Shown piece after piece: positions 25,628 to 34,530 of a DNA stretch of 38,028 bases. The translations under genes were made by a program, and so were the position numbers. Source of the DNA: Hydrogenophilaceae bacterium (GTDB lineage: Bacteria > Pseudomonadota > Gammaproteobacteria > Burkholderiales > Thiobacillaceae); assembly GCA_024709485.1 (NCBI GenBank), contig JANJWO010000030.1:1-38028 (forward strand), read 5' to 3'. Positions within the stretch are counted from its first letter, which is position 1, and each line of letters starts with the position of its first letter. The notes under the pieces are model-generated. The model searched no databases. It was given only the letters and a program-made list of their open reading frames with translations, and was not told the DNA's origin.

Positions 25628-27033
25628 AGACGCGCGCGGAAAAAATCATGGACGGGCTCAGCGCCGCCGGCGAAAAGCGCTTCGGTCGCGCTTTCATCGA
25701 CCGCCTGTTCGCGCGCTGGATCCCGGAAAAAACCGATGAGGACACGGACTGGGCCGCCGATACCGAGTGGGCCCAACTGCGGCAGGAGCCGCTGCGCGCC
25801 CGCGCGGTGTTGCGCCTGATCGGCGTCGTGCTGCTCATCCTGCTGCTGTGGGCGAGCTTCGCCCAGGTCGACGAAGTCACGCGCGGCGGCGCCAAGGTCA
25901 CGCCGTCCAAGCAGTTGCAGGTCATCCAGTCGGTGGATGGCGGCGTCGTCTCCGAAATCCTGGTGCACGAAGGCCAGGTCGTGGAACCGGGTCAGTTGCT
26001 GTTCCGCATCGACGAGACCCGCTTCGTCTCCTCGCTGGCGGAGAACCGCGCGCAGTACCTGGCGCTGCTGGCCAAGGCGGCGCGCCTGCGCGCGCTGGCC
26101 GAGGGCCGTGCTTTCGTCCTGCCGCCGGAAGTCGAAAAGGAGGCCCCGGCGCTGGCCGCCCAGGAGCTCAGCCTTTACAACTCGCGGCACATGGAACTCG
26201 AAACCCAGTTGAGCATCGCGCGCCAGCAATATGCCCAGCGTTCCCAGGAGCTCAACGAAATCAGGGCCCGCCGCGATCAGGCATCGCAGGGCTACGATCT
26301 CACCGCCAGGGAATTGGCCGTCACCAAACCCCTGGTCGGTGCCGGCGCGGTTTCCGAGGTGGAGCTGCTGCGGCTCGAGCGCGACGTCGCCCGCTACCGC
26401 GGCGAGCGCGACCAGACCGCCGCCCAGCTGGTGCGCGTGCAATCCGCCATCGCCGAGGCCTCGCGCAAGATCCAGGAGGTGGAACTCAGCTTCCGCAACG
26501 AGGCGCGCGTCGAGCTGGCCGATGTCACGGCCAAGCTGAACAGCCTGTCGGCGGGCAGCTCGGCGCTGTCCGACCGCGTCAAGCATGCCAACGTCAAGTC
26601 GCCGGTCAAGGGCATCGTCAAGCGCCTGCTGGTCAACACCGTGGGCGGCGTGGTGCAGCCCGCCACCGAGATCGCCGAAATCGTTCCGCTCGAGGACGTG
26701 CTGCTGCTGGAAGTGCGCATCCAGCCGCGCGACATCGCCTTCCTGCACCCGGGCCAGAAGGCGGTGGTGCGTTTCACCGCCTATGACTTCGCCATCTACG
26801 GCAGCATGGATGCCGTGGTCGACCATATCGGCGCCGACACGGTGACCGACGACAAGGGCAACTCCTTCTATCTGGTGCGGGTGCGCACCCTCCAATCAAG
26901 CCTGGGCAAGAACCTGCCGATCATTCCCGGCATGGTGGCGGAAGTGGACATCATGACCGGCAAAAAGACCGTCCTCTCCTATCTGCTGAAACCTATACTG
27001 AGAGCGCATGCCCATGCCCTGACCGAGCGCTAG
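25624..27033 (+). CDS. lapC: Type I secretion membrane fusion protein, LapC/HlyD-like
   Basis: A 469-residue HlyD-family adaptor. A cytoplasmic start of about 60 residues leads to one membrane helix (RLIGVVLLILLLWASFAQ), then the periplasmic domains: a lipoyl-like half with GGVVSEILVHEGQVVEPGQLL, a long coiled-coil hairpin (about 145-300), and the second lipoyl half and beta-barrel with VKSPVKGIVKRLLV and LHPGQKAVVRFTAYDF. It links the inner-membrane exporter to the outer-membrane porin. The gene starts inside the lapB stop codon, so the two are translationally coupled. Confidence 0.93.
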   Translation: MKTRAEKIMDGLSAAGEKRFGRAFIDRLFARWIPEKTDEDTDWAADTEWAQLRQEPLRARAVLRLIGVVLLILLLWASFAQVDEVTRGGAKVTPSKQLQVIQSVDGGVVSEILVHEGQVVEPGQLLFRIDETRFVSSLAENRAQYLALLAKAARLRALAEGRAFVLPPEVEKEAPALAAQELSLYNSRHMELETQLSIARQQYAQRSQELNEIRARRDQASQGYDLTARELAVTKPLVGAGAVSEVELLRLERDVARYRGERDQTAAQLVRVQSAIAEASRKIQEVELSFRNEARVELADVTAKLNSLSAGSSALSDRVKHANVKSPVKGIVKRLLVNTVGGVVQPATEIAEIVPLEDVLLLEVRIQPRDIAFLHPGQKAVVRFTAYDFAIYGSMDAVVDHIGADTVTDDKGNSFYLVRVRTLQSSLGKNLPIIPGMVAEVDIMTGKKTVLSYLLKPILRAHAHALTER

Positions 27034-27051
27034 CCCCGAGAATAGGAACGA

Positions 27052-27702
27052 ATGACGATGAAGCAGCATATTTTCCTGACCCGCCGTCCGGATGCCTTCC
27101 CCGCCTGGAACACCGCCTTCCCCGGCGCCCGCCGGCTGCCCTATCCCGCGTCCGGCACGCAACTCGCCAAGCCGGGCCAGGCCGTCATCTGGCTGCATGT
27201 CGCCGGCGACAAGCCCGACCCCGCCTTGCTGGTGCAGGAAATCGCGCTCGCCGCCCCGGGCTGCGCCATCATCGTCCTCTCCAACGTGCCGAGCGATGAG
27301 GAAGGGCTGGCCGTGCTCGAAGCCGGCGCCGTCGGCTATACCAATACGCTCGCCGTGCCCGAGGTGCTGCGCCAGATTGCCGCCGTGATCGAAAACGGCG
27401 GCCTCTGGGTAGGCCCCGGCCTGTTGCAAAGGCTGATCGCCGCCATGGCGGCGAATTCGGCCCAGATCAACAACAGCCACCTGGACAAGCTCAGCGCGCG
27501 CGAGAAGGAAGTGGCGCTGGCCGTTGCCGGCGGCGCCTCCAACAAGGAAATCGCCCGCCGCCTGGAAATCAGCGAGCGCACCGTGAAAGCCCATCTCACC
27601 GCCGCCTTCGAGCGCCTCGGCGTGCGCGACCGCCTGCAGCTCTCCCTGCTGATCAACGGCAGCCCGCAAACCACCCCGAACCAGCCCAAAACGGTTCACT
27701 AG
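27052..27702 (+). CDS. LuxR/NarL-type regulator with degenerate receiver domain
   Basis: A 216-residue protein. The C-terminal third (about 146-200) is a LuxR helix-turn-helix with LSAREKEVALAVAGG, NKEIARRLEISERTVKAHL and a second helix. The N-terminal 130 residues fold-match a receiver (CAIIVLSNVPSDEEGLAVLEAGAVGY is split over its beta4-alpha4 region), but the beta3 end reads VIWLHVAG, so the phosphorylated Asp is missing. It is therefore likely controlled by something other than a kinase, or always active. It lies 18 bases after lapC and just upstream of the adhesin gene, which makes it a good candidate regulator of the adhesin operon. Confidence 0.85.
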   Translation: MTMKQHIFLTRRPDAFPAWNTAFPGARRLPYPASGTQLAKPGQAVIWLHVAGDKPDPALLVQEIALAAPGCAIIVLSNVPSDEEGLAVLEAGAVGYTNTLAVPEVLRQIAAVIENGGLWVGPGLLQRLIAAMAANSAQINNSHLDKLSAREKEVALAVAGGASNKEIARRLEISERTVKAHLTAAFERLGVRDRLQLSLLINGSPQTTPNQPKTVH

Positions 27703-28039
27703 CCTTGCTGCGCCGGCGGCCGAAGAAACGGCCAGGGCCTGTCTTGCGCCGCTACCGCCCGTGCGCCATGTCCGCGACATGCGCCATAAGCCCGATGCCG
27801 CAATGTTCCTTTGCCCCAGGGCGATTGGCCGGGCATTGCCGCTTTTGAATCAATGCCTTGACCGCCACCCCGCCGCCAAGGCGATGGCCGGCGAGAAAAA
27901 CCCGCAACCTGCCCTTTGGTTCAATGGCGGTTTTCCGCCAAAACGCTAATCTGCGTTCAGATGATCCCCATAGAACGGCCTGACACGGGTATTCCCGCAT
28001 TCAGGCCTTAGATGATTCTTGACCAGGAAGGTGGAAACC
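27703..28039 (+). promoter_or_regulatory. 337-base adhesin upstream region with dyad and leader hairpin
   Basis: No gene is seen here. A 15-base dyad, CATGTC-CGC-GACATG, lies at 27767-27781 and is flanked by GCGCCA on both sides, a possible operator. TGGCGG and CCGCCA form another short hairpin near 27924-27939. A two-part hairpin spans 27977-28007: GGCCTGA pairs with TCAGGCC and, inside, CGGG with CCCG around TATT. It ends 32 bases before the adhesin start. No T-run follows it, and none of the known c-di-GMP riboswitch core motifs is present. A clear -35/-10 pair could not be picked. Confidence 0.45.
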
Positions 28040-31000
28040 ATGAGCACTGCTACCCCCGTTGCAACCGTCATTTCCGTAACCGGCATGGCCTTCGCCCGCA
28101 GCGCCGATGGCGCCGTGCGCCGCCTGTCCGCCGGCGACACCATCCTGGAAGGCGAAACCGTCTTCACCCTGGCAGGCGGCGAGCTTGAACTGGCTTTTGC
28201 CGACGGCCACCATGCCACCATCCTCGCCTCCGAGTCCTACCTCATCGGCCCCGAAGCCATGGTCGCCACCAGCCCCGGCACCGGCGAGGCCGCCATCACG
28301 GCCGCCGGCGAGGTCGGCAAGGTCATCGCCGCGCTGGAGCAGGGCGGCGACATCCTGGAAGGTCTGCAGGCGCCTGCCGCCGGCGGCGCCGCCAACAACG
28401 ACGGCAACAACTTCGTGCGCCTTTTGCGCATCGTCGAACCCGTCACCCCCATCGAATATGAGTTTCCGGTCAACACCAGCGAGCAGATTCGCGCGCCGGA
28501 AGGCGACGTCACCCCCCAGGAAGAGCAGGCCAACGGCCAGCCCAGCGCGGGCGCTTCCGAGGCCACGGTGGACGATGACGCCATTGGCGGCAACCCGGGC
28601 GGAACCGGCGACTGGACCGACACCAATCTGGACGGCGACAACAACGAAGCCACCTTCAGCGGCGTGCTGCCCCATGACTTCGGCAGCGACGGCCCCGGCG
28701 AAGTCAACCTCTCCGCCATGGACGGCCTGACCGCGGCCGTCGGCATCGAAACCGTCACCTATTCCTGGAACGACGCCAGCGACACCCTGACCGCCACCAT
28801 CACCGGCGGCGACCGCGACGGCACCCCCCTGTTTACCGTGCATGTCGACCCGGCCACCGGCGAATACACCGTCACCCTGCTCGACAACGTCCTGCACGAA
28901 AGCCTCGACGGCCTGCCGGGCGACAACACCGAAAACGACGCCTCCGTGGTGCTGACCTACAACGTGACTGACGGCAACGGCGACACCGCGACCGGCAGCC
29001 TGACCATCAGTTTCGATGACGACATTCCCACCGCCGACATCACCAGCGGCCAGGGCAGCGTCACCGTCGACGAATCCAGCGGCCTGCAGGACAACGACAC
29101 CGGCAACGCCGCCGTTGCCGCGCTCTTCAGCAGCCTCACCGGCGTGTCCACCGACATGACCCAGTTCGCCCAGAGCAGCGCCAGCCTCGTCGACGCCAGC
29201 GCCTCGTCCGCCGGCGCGGATCAGGAAGGCGCCACCACCGTGCTCTCGCTCGCCGTCAACGGCGGCGACGGCACCGACTCCGGCCTCGAAACCACCGACG
29301 GCACGCAGATTTTCCTGTACCAGGAGAACGGCCTCATCGTCGGCCGCATCGGCAACGAAGTGGGCGACGGCACCGACACCGCCAACGCCGACGGCACCAT
29401 CGCCTTCGCCATCGCCATCAATCAGGACGGCACCGTCAGCGTGGCGCAGTACGCCTCGATCACCAACCCGGATGCCGGCGACGGCACCGGCGGCACCTAC
29501 GACGAGACCGCCGACCTCACCGGCAAGATCAATGCCGTGGTCACCGTCACCGACGGCGACGGCGATACCGCCACCGATTCGGTCGACATCGGCGATCAGA
29601 TCTTCTTCAGCGATGACGGCCCCACCGCCGTGGACGAAACCACGCAGCAAATCTACGAGGGCTTCACCACGACGACCGACGCGCTGGTTGGGACGGTTGC
29701 CGTGCCCGCCAGCAACGGAACCAGCAACTTCATCTATATCACCACCCTCAATGGCCTGACGGGCGGCGACACCATGAAGGCCAGCTGGACCACCAACGGC
29801 AGCACCAACATCAATTGGGAACTGCGCGCGGCGGACGGCGTCACGGTCGTGGCTTCCGGCACCGGAAGCGGCACGTCCCTCACGACCACGCTGAGCGGCC
29901 TGCTCGCCTCCGGCGATTATCAGTTGTGGATCGACGCCACCAACAAGGCGCTCACCGTCACCGACGTGACCTTCGAGCATGTCGTGACCTCGTCGCTGGG
30001 CGGCAACGTGCTCGCCAACGGCGACTCGTTCGGCGCGGACGAGGAAGGCGGCATCGTCTCGGCCATCACCTATGTCGACGGCACCGGCACCCATACGGCC
30101 GTGGTCGACGGCGACGGCACCACGGTGACAACGCTTTACGGCGCGCTCACCATCTACCAGGACGGCACCTACGTCTACCAGGCCAACGCCAACGCCGTTC
30201 CCGCTAGCGACGCCGACGGCAAGGTCACCGACTCGTTCTCCTACACCATCATGGATGGCGACGGCGACACGGCCACCGCCGACATGAACTTCGAGGTCCT
30301 GGACGTGCCGGAGGAGGTGCCGAGCGCCGCCTACTTCACCATGAACACCAGCAACACCGGCGGCGGCGGCGACACGGGCTTCCAGCAGTTCCAGATCTCG
30401 ATCACTGACGGCAATGTCACGGCTCTGAGCCAGACCATCGAAGTCGCCAACGAAGAAGGGCAGCAGAGCTTCTTCGTGAGCATGGGTGGCGACGTGGTGT
30501 TCCAGCCCAGCACCCAGTACGCCATCACGCTCGAATACATCAGCGGTTCGGCGCACCTCAACTTCACCAACTTCTCCATCACGGACAAGTACGGCAACAC
30601 CATCACCCTGAACGGCGCGGGCGGCAGCGACAACGTCACCCTGACCGGCGACGAGGGCAGCAGCTACGATGGCGTGGTCTATGTCGTGACGGTCGACGGC
30701 GGCGGCAACACCACGGTGTCCAAGCCGATCGGCTACGACATCAACACCGCCGCGAATGGGGATGATGTGCTGGCGCTCAGCACGCCCAACGGCCAGCTCG
30801 ACTTCAGCCTGGACATGGGCCACCTGCCGATCGGCACCGATGCCAACGACATCAACCTGTTCGGCGAAATCGACCGCATCAACATCTCCGGCTCCGGTAC
30901 GCAGGAAGACAACACCCTCATGCTGTCGGGGCAGGATGTGCTCGATCTGGTGGACGGCGACCACACCCTGTGGATCAGCGGCGACGCCGGCGACTCCCTG

Positions 31001-31147
31001 GTGCTCGCGGACGCGGGCAGTTGGACCCAGGGCGCGACCAACGTCGCAGGCCCGGATGGCAGCACCTACACGGCCTACACCGCCACCGTCAATTCCACGC
31101 TGGTGACGCTGTACGTGGAGAACGATGTCACCCAGCCCATGCCTTGA
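28040..31147 (+). CDS. Retention-module surface adhesin, LapA-like
   Basis: A 1035-residue exported adhesin. Residues 1 to about 110 form a retention module (GDTILEGETVFTLAGGELEL and the following strand), which plugs the secretion porin so the protein stays attached. PAAG at 112-115 sits where P. fluorescens LapA has its LapG cleavage site, and is followed by a flexible Gly/Asn run. The rest has repeated Ig-like/VCBS or T1SS-143-type domains whose junctions read VTDGNGDTATG, VTDGDGDTATD and IMDGDGDTATA, with Asp-rich ends likely to bind calcium. No RTX nonapeptide run is visible before the C-terminal export region. It is short for the class (LapA has about 5000 residues). The start at 28040 has a GGTGG-type ribosome site. 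Confidence 0.88.
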   Translation: MSTATPVATVISVTGMAFARSADGAVRRLSAGDTILEGETVFTLAGGELELAFADGHHATILASESYLIGPEAMVATSPGTGEAAITAAGEVGKVIAALEQGGDILEGLQAPAAGGAANNDGNNFVRLLRIVEPVTPIEYEFPVNTSEQIRAPEGDVTPQEEQANGQPSAGASEATVDDDAIGGNPGGTGDWTDTNLDGDNNEATFSGVLPHDFGSDGPGEVNLSAMDGLTAAVGIETVTYSWNDASDTLTATITGGDRDGTPLFTVHVDPATGEYTVTLLDNVLHESLDGLPGDNTENDASVVLTYNVTDGNGDTATGSLTISFDDDIPTADITSGQGSVTVDESSGLQDNDTGNAAVAALFSSLTGVSTDMTQFAQSSASLVDASASSAGADQEGATTVLSLAVNGGDGTDSGLETTDGTQIFLYQENGLIVGRIGNEVGDGTDTANADGTIAFAIAINQDGTVSVAQYASITNPDAGDGTGGTYDETADLTGKINAVVTVTDGDGDTATDSVDIGDQIFFSDDGPTAVDETTQQIYEGFTTTTDALVGTVAVPASNGTSNFIYITTLNGLTGGDTMKASWTTNGSTNINWELRAADGVTVVASGTGSGTSLTTTLSGLLASGDYQLWIDATNKALTVTDVTFEHVVTSSLGGNVLANGDSFGADEEGGIVSAITYVDGTGTHTAVVDGDGTTVTTLYGALTIYQDGTYVYQANANAVPASDADGKVTDSFSYTIMDGDGDTATADMNFEVLDVPEEVPSAAYFTMNTSNTGGGGDTGFQQFQISITDGNVTALSQTIEVANEEGQQSFFVSMGGDVVFQPSTQYAITLEYISGSAHLNFTNFSITDKYGNTITLNGAGGSDNVTLTGDEGSSYDGVVYVVTVDGGGNTTVSKPIGYDINTAANGDDVLALSTPNGQLDFSLDMGHLPIGTDANDINLFGEIDRINISGSGTQEDNTLMLSGQDVLDLVDGDHTLWISGDAGDSLVLADAGSWTQGATNVAGPDGSTYTAYTATVNSTLVTLYVENDVTQPMP

Positions 31148-31163
31148 TGCGGCAAAGCTGATG

Positions 31164-31193
31164 AAAAAAGCGGGCGCCAAGCCCGCTTTTTTT
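31164..31193. terminator. Bidirectional terminator after the adhesin gene
   Basis: AGCGGGC (31169-31175) pairs with GCCCGCT (31181-31187) around GCCAA. A-run on the left and T-run on the right extend the stem and allow termination in either direction. Confidence 0.9.
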
Positions 31194-31282
31194 ATTGCCC
31201 CGCTCATTGCCCGCTATTGCGCTCACCCAGCAAAAACGGGTAATTTCGCCATCACGACGCACGTTCCGTCAGGGGGACTTGA

Positions 31283-31630
31283 ATGCCATATGTGAAACGC
31301 AATGAAGCTGGCGAGATCGCCGCGGTTTCAACGGAAAAGAACTCGGCCTTGACCGAGTGGGTCGAGCTGGACTCCCCCGAACTGAGATCGTACCTGCAAA
31401 GCCTGGCAGGCGGAGTGCCCACGCCGGAACTCGCCAGCGCCCTGGAGGAATCCGATCAGGCCCTGATCCGGGTGGTGGACGACCTCGTCAACGTGCTGGT
31501 GGAGCACAACCTGATGCGCTTTACCGATCTGCCGGAGGCGGCGCAGAAGAAACTGCTGGAACGGCGCTCGCTGCGCGAGTCGCTCACCGCCCTGAAACTG
31601 CTGGGCGACGACGACCACGGCCTGATCTGA
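31283..31630 (+). CDS. Conserved small protein of 115 residues, unknown function
   Basis: An acidic, helical protein that starts MPYVKRNEAGEIAAVS and has the block LMRFTDLPEAAQKKLLERRS. I recall similar proteins in Proteobacteria, sometimes labelled tryptophan synthase subunit beta-like, but nothing here resembles TrpB and the name should not be used. There is no signal peptide or membrane segment. A GGGGGA run eight bases ahead of the ATG is a good ribosome site. The gene lies between the adhesin and lapD, facing lapD tail to tail; a role in the adhesin system is possible only by position. Confidence 0.8.
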   Translation: MPYVKRNEAGEIAAVSTEKNSALTEWVELDSPELRSYLQSLAGGVPTPELASALEESDQALIRVVDDLVNVLVEHNLMRFTDLPEAAQKKLLERRSLRESLTALKLLGDDDHGLI

Positions 31631-31670
31631 GGCGATTGGAAAGCCTCGAATCAGCCAAAATCAGCTCCCG

Positions 31671-33584
31671 TCACGAAACCGCCGGGCCGGTCAGGCCGTC
31701 GAACCCCAGGCCGGACAGCACATTCAGCTCATCGGCATTGCGCACGCCCTCGGCAAAGACCGAAACCCCGATCGCGTGGGCCATCCTGCACAGCCCCTTG
31801 AGGAACTCCTGGTTGCCGGCATTGAGATGGATCTCGTGGATGAAGCCGGCGTCCACTTTCAGGTAGTCCAGCCCCAGGTCGGACAGCTTGGCGATTTCGC
31901 CGAAGCGGTGGCCGAAGTGCTCGATGCCCACGTGGCAGCCCAGCTTCTTGAGCGTGCGGCAGAGGTCGCGGAAGGCCTCCAGCTGCTTGAACACGCCATG
32001 TTCCGCGACTTCGATCCACAGCCGCCCGCACAGCTCCGGCTGCTGTTCCAGCAAGCCGACCAGCTTGTTGCGAAAACCCCAGTCGGCAATGCTGTCCGCC
32101 GACAGGTTCACCGCTATGTCGCCCCGCGCGGTGCGCAAACCGCTCAAGGCCAGGCGGATCACTTGCAGGTCCAGGTCGGCCGTCAGCTTCAGCCGCTCCG
32201 CCATGGGCATGAAATCCCCCGCCGGCAGCCAGGGGCCGTCGGCCTTGGCCTGCAGGCGGATGACGCTTTCCTGATGGATGGCCACGCCGCTCGCGGAGAT
32301 GACCGGGAAGCCGGCCAGCTTGAGGCGCTGTTCGGACAAGGCATTGGACAGCAGGCTGCGCCACCCTTCGCCCGAGGTCGCCAGCGGAATCGCGTCCGCA
32401 TGCCTGCTGGCATAGACTTCATTCGGGCCCTTGCCCTCGGCGATGGCCAAGGCGCTGTCGGCGTTGGCCATCAGGGTCTGCATCGGCTCGCCGCGCTGAT
32501 AGATCACCACGGCCAGGTGGAACAGATCCTCCACCTCCGGATAAGACGACGCCAGTTGGCGCATGGCCCCGGCAAGATTGTCGGCCAGCGCGGCCGCATC
32601 GTCGGCGCCGGGCGCCAGCAGGGCGAAGTCGGCGCCGCGCACACGCGCCGCCAGCCAGTTGTTCTGCGCCGCGCCGGCTTCGTTCAGCAGCCCGGCGAGA
32701 AGCTGCAGCAGGCCGTCGGTTCTGGCATGTCCCAGCTTGGCATTGAGGCCGTTGAGATCGCTCAGGCGAATGAGCGCCAGCAGGCCCACGGCCGAGCCCT
32801 CTTCCCCGCTCAGCGCCTCGCGCAGATGGCCGATGAAGAATTCGCGGTTGGGCAGTCCGGTCACGCTGTCGTGGTTGACCTGCCGGCGCAGGGATTCGAG
32901 GCGCGCGGCCTCGTCGGCGAACATCTGCTTCACGCGCGCGACCATGTCGTTCATGGCCAGCACGACGCTCTTCAACTCCGGCACCCTGGGCAGCGCCACG
33001 GTGATGAACTGGCGGCGGGTGATGGCCTGGGCCTGCTCCACCACATGATCCAGCGGCCGCGTGATGAGCCGCAGCATGAGGGTGCCGATCACGCCGGCGA
33101 GCAGGCCGCCGAGCGCGAACCAGAGCGTCAGCTCCAGCGTGCCTTTCCAGAGATCCTGGTAGGCGAACTTGCTCTGGCTGGCCAGGGTGACCGTGCCGTA
33201 TTGCTTCCAGCCGTCCTGCACGTACGCGGTGCCGGGCTGGGCCTGGATCGGGAACAGGCGCATGAACCACGCCGGCGCCCCCGCCGCCGCCGCGGCCTCC
33301 TGCTTGCGCTCGACCATCACCTTGCCGGCAGGGTCGGCCAGGCGTATCTCCTGGTAATGGCCGGTGTCGAACTGGGCGGACAGCAGCAGCTCGATGGTCA
33401 CCGGATCCTTGTCACGAATTTGCGACATGGACAGGGCCAGGGCCGTGGCATTGTCCAGGTTCTTGAGATAGAGCTGCTTTTCGAGATAGCTGCGCGCGGT
33501 GAATGTGTTGACCAGCAGGCTGGCGGCGAAAGCGGCGATCGTAAGCCCGATGACGGCGAGCCAGATGCGTCTGAACAGGGACAT
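31671..33584 (-). CDS. lapD: c-di-GMP receptor with inactive GGDEF and EAL domains, LapD-like
   Basis: A 637-residue inner-membrane protein: a helix at 6-26, a periplasmic LapD/MoxY-type sensor domain (about 27-150), a second helix (LWFALGGLLAGVIGTLML), a HAMP-type linker, then GGDEF (about 235-390) and EAL (about 405-637). The GGDEF motif reads RGADF. EAL reads ESV, and the metal-binding Asp pair is replaced (IEHFG in place of DDFG). Neither enzyme activity is expected, but the fold of the EAL domain (VNLSAD, LKVDAGFI, VFAEGV) still suits binding c-di-GMP. LapD holds the protease LapG away from the adhesin when c-di-GMP is bound. GGAGGA precedes the start; lapG lies 53 bases upstream. Confidence 0.92.
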   Translation of the reverse strand: MSLFRRIWLAVIGLTIAAFAASLLVNTFTARSYLEKQLYLKNLDNATALALSMSQIRDKDPVTIELLLSAQFDTGHYQEIRLADPAGKVMVERKQEAAAAAGAPAWFMRLFPIQAQPGTAYVQDGWKQYGTVTLASQSKFAYQDLWKGTLELTLWFALGGLLAGVIGTLMLRLITRPLDHVVEQAQAITRRQFITVALPRVPELKSVVLAMNDMVARVKQMFADEAARLESLRRQVNHDSVTGLPNREFFIGHLREALSGEEGSAVGLLALIRLSDLNGLNAKLGHARTDGLLQLLAGLLNEAGAAQNNWLAARVRGADFALLAPGADDAAALADNLAGAMRQLASSYPEVEDLFHLAVVIYQRGEPMQTLMANADSALAIAEGKGPNEVYASRHADAIPLATSGEGWRSLLSNALSEQRLKLAGFPVISASGVAIHQESVIRLQAKADGPWLPAGDFMPMAERLKLTADLDLQVIRLALSGLRTARGDIAVNLSADSIADWGFRNKLVGLLEQQPELCGRLWIEVAEHGVFKQLEAFRDLCRTLKKLGCHVGIEHFGHRFGEIAKLSDLGLDYLKVDAGFIHEIHLNAGNQEFLKGLCRMAHAIGVSVFAEGVRNADELNVLSGLGFDGLTGPAVS

Positions 33585-33637
33585 GGACTATCCTCCAGCG
33601 TTAAATATATGCCAATTCGGCGGCCCGTCGGGCAGGT

Positions 33638-34318
33638 TCACAATTCGATCCCCTCGTCCCGCATGCGGGCAAGCAACTCGCGCCACCTCGACAGCCGGGC
33701 GGTCGCGCTGCCGGAAGCCTTTTCCGAGGCGCCGCTGCCGACCCACAGCCCCTGGCTGTTGAAGCTGAAAACCGGGAAAAGGTCATTCCGCTGCGCGGCC
33801 GGACGGATCTCGCCGATCAGGTTGTCCAGGATCAAGGGCTCCGCCCGCGGCGAGGGGTAATAGGCCAGCACCATGTGCGCCTGCGATGTCCCGTTGATCT
33901 GGGCGCGCACATACACCAGCCTGAGTTTGTCGAGCGAAACCCCCAGGCTCCTGAGCGAGACGTACTTGGCGATGGCGAAATCCTCGCAATCGCCCCGCCC
34001 GCGGCCCAGGGCCTCGAGCGGCGTCGCCCAGTAGTCCGTCTTGCCCCAGACCTCCAGATCGTCGACGAACAGGATGTTGCGGTTGAAAAACTCGTTGATT
34101 CGACTGAGTTTCTCGATTTCGGGCAGGCCCTGGGCCCTGTCCACCGCCTCCCGCCACTGGTTGACGGCCAGGACCGCCGCCGAGCCATAGCGCGCCTGGG
34201 CCAGCAGGAGCAGTTTCTCCACATTCGGCAGCCCCGCCCAGGGTGTTGGCAGCAACAGGAAAAACAGCCCGAGAGCCGCGTATTTCCTGAATTTTGCACT
34301 ATGGTTTGAATACAACAT
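33638..34318 (-). CDS. lapG: Periplasmic adhesin-releasing cysteine protease, LapG-like
   Basis: A 226-residue transglutaminase-like cysteine peptidase with a signal peptide (KYAALGLFFLLLPTPWAG). The catalytic triad is Cys111 (GRGDCEDFAIAKY), His148 (AHMVLAYY) and Asp165 (LILDN). The spacing of 37 and 17 residues equals that of C135, H172 and D189 in P. fluorescens LapG, and the acidic residues next to Cys, which bind calcium there, are kept. LapG cuts the adhesin behind its retention module and releases it from the surface. The start at 34318 was chosen to put the signal peptide at the N-terminus; an in-frame ATG at 34366 adds 16 residues and is also possible. It leads the lapG-lapD operon. 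Confidence 0.9.
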   Translation of the reverse strand: MLYSNHSAKFRKYAALGLFFLLLPTPWAGLPNVEKLLLLAQARYGSAAVLAVNQWREAVDRAQGLPEIEKLSRINEFFNRNILFVDDLEVWGKTDYWATPLEALGRGRGDCEDFAIAKYVSLRSLGVSLDKLRLVYVRAQINGTSQAHMVLAYYPSPRAEPLILDNLIGEIRPAAQRNDLFPVFSFNSQGLWVGSGASEKASGSATARLSRWRELLARMRDEGIEL

Positions 34319-34530
34319 TCGTGGCAATTGGCGCACATCCTTGGCGGCATCGCGATTGCGGGCCATTTCTGTTTGCGCTTATGATTCCGTGAGCTATGCC
34401 GTAGTATCGGCTGCGATTGCGGAAAACTGCAGAAATATGGGTGAATGTTCGACAATAAGAAAGCCGATCAAGAAAAAAAAGCTCAGGCGCATTCGCAATT
34501 CTTGATGTTGTGACAAATGGGGATTTCAAA

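Noticed and set aside
27703..28039. c-di-GMP riboswitch upstream of the adhesin
   Set aside because: The hairpins do not contain the conserved core of either known class.
31283..31630. Tryptophan synthase beta-like annotation for the 115-residue protein
   Set aside because: It has no PLP lysine and no TrpB motifs; the label is a recurring database error for this kind of protein.
31671..33584. Active diguanylate cyclase/phosphodiesterase
   Set aside because: The GGDEF motif is RGADF, EAL is ESV and the Asp pair is lost, so a receptor role is more likely.
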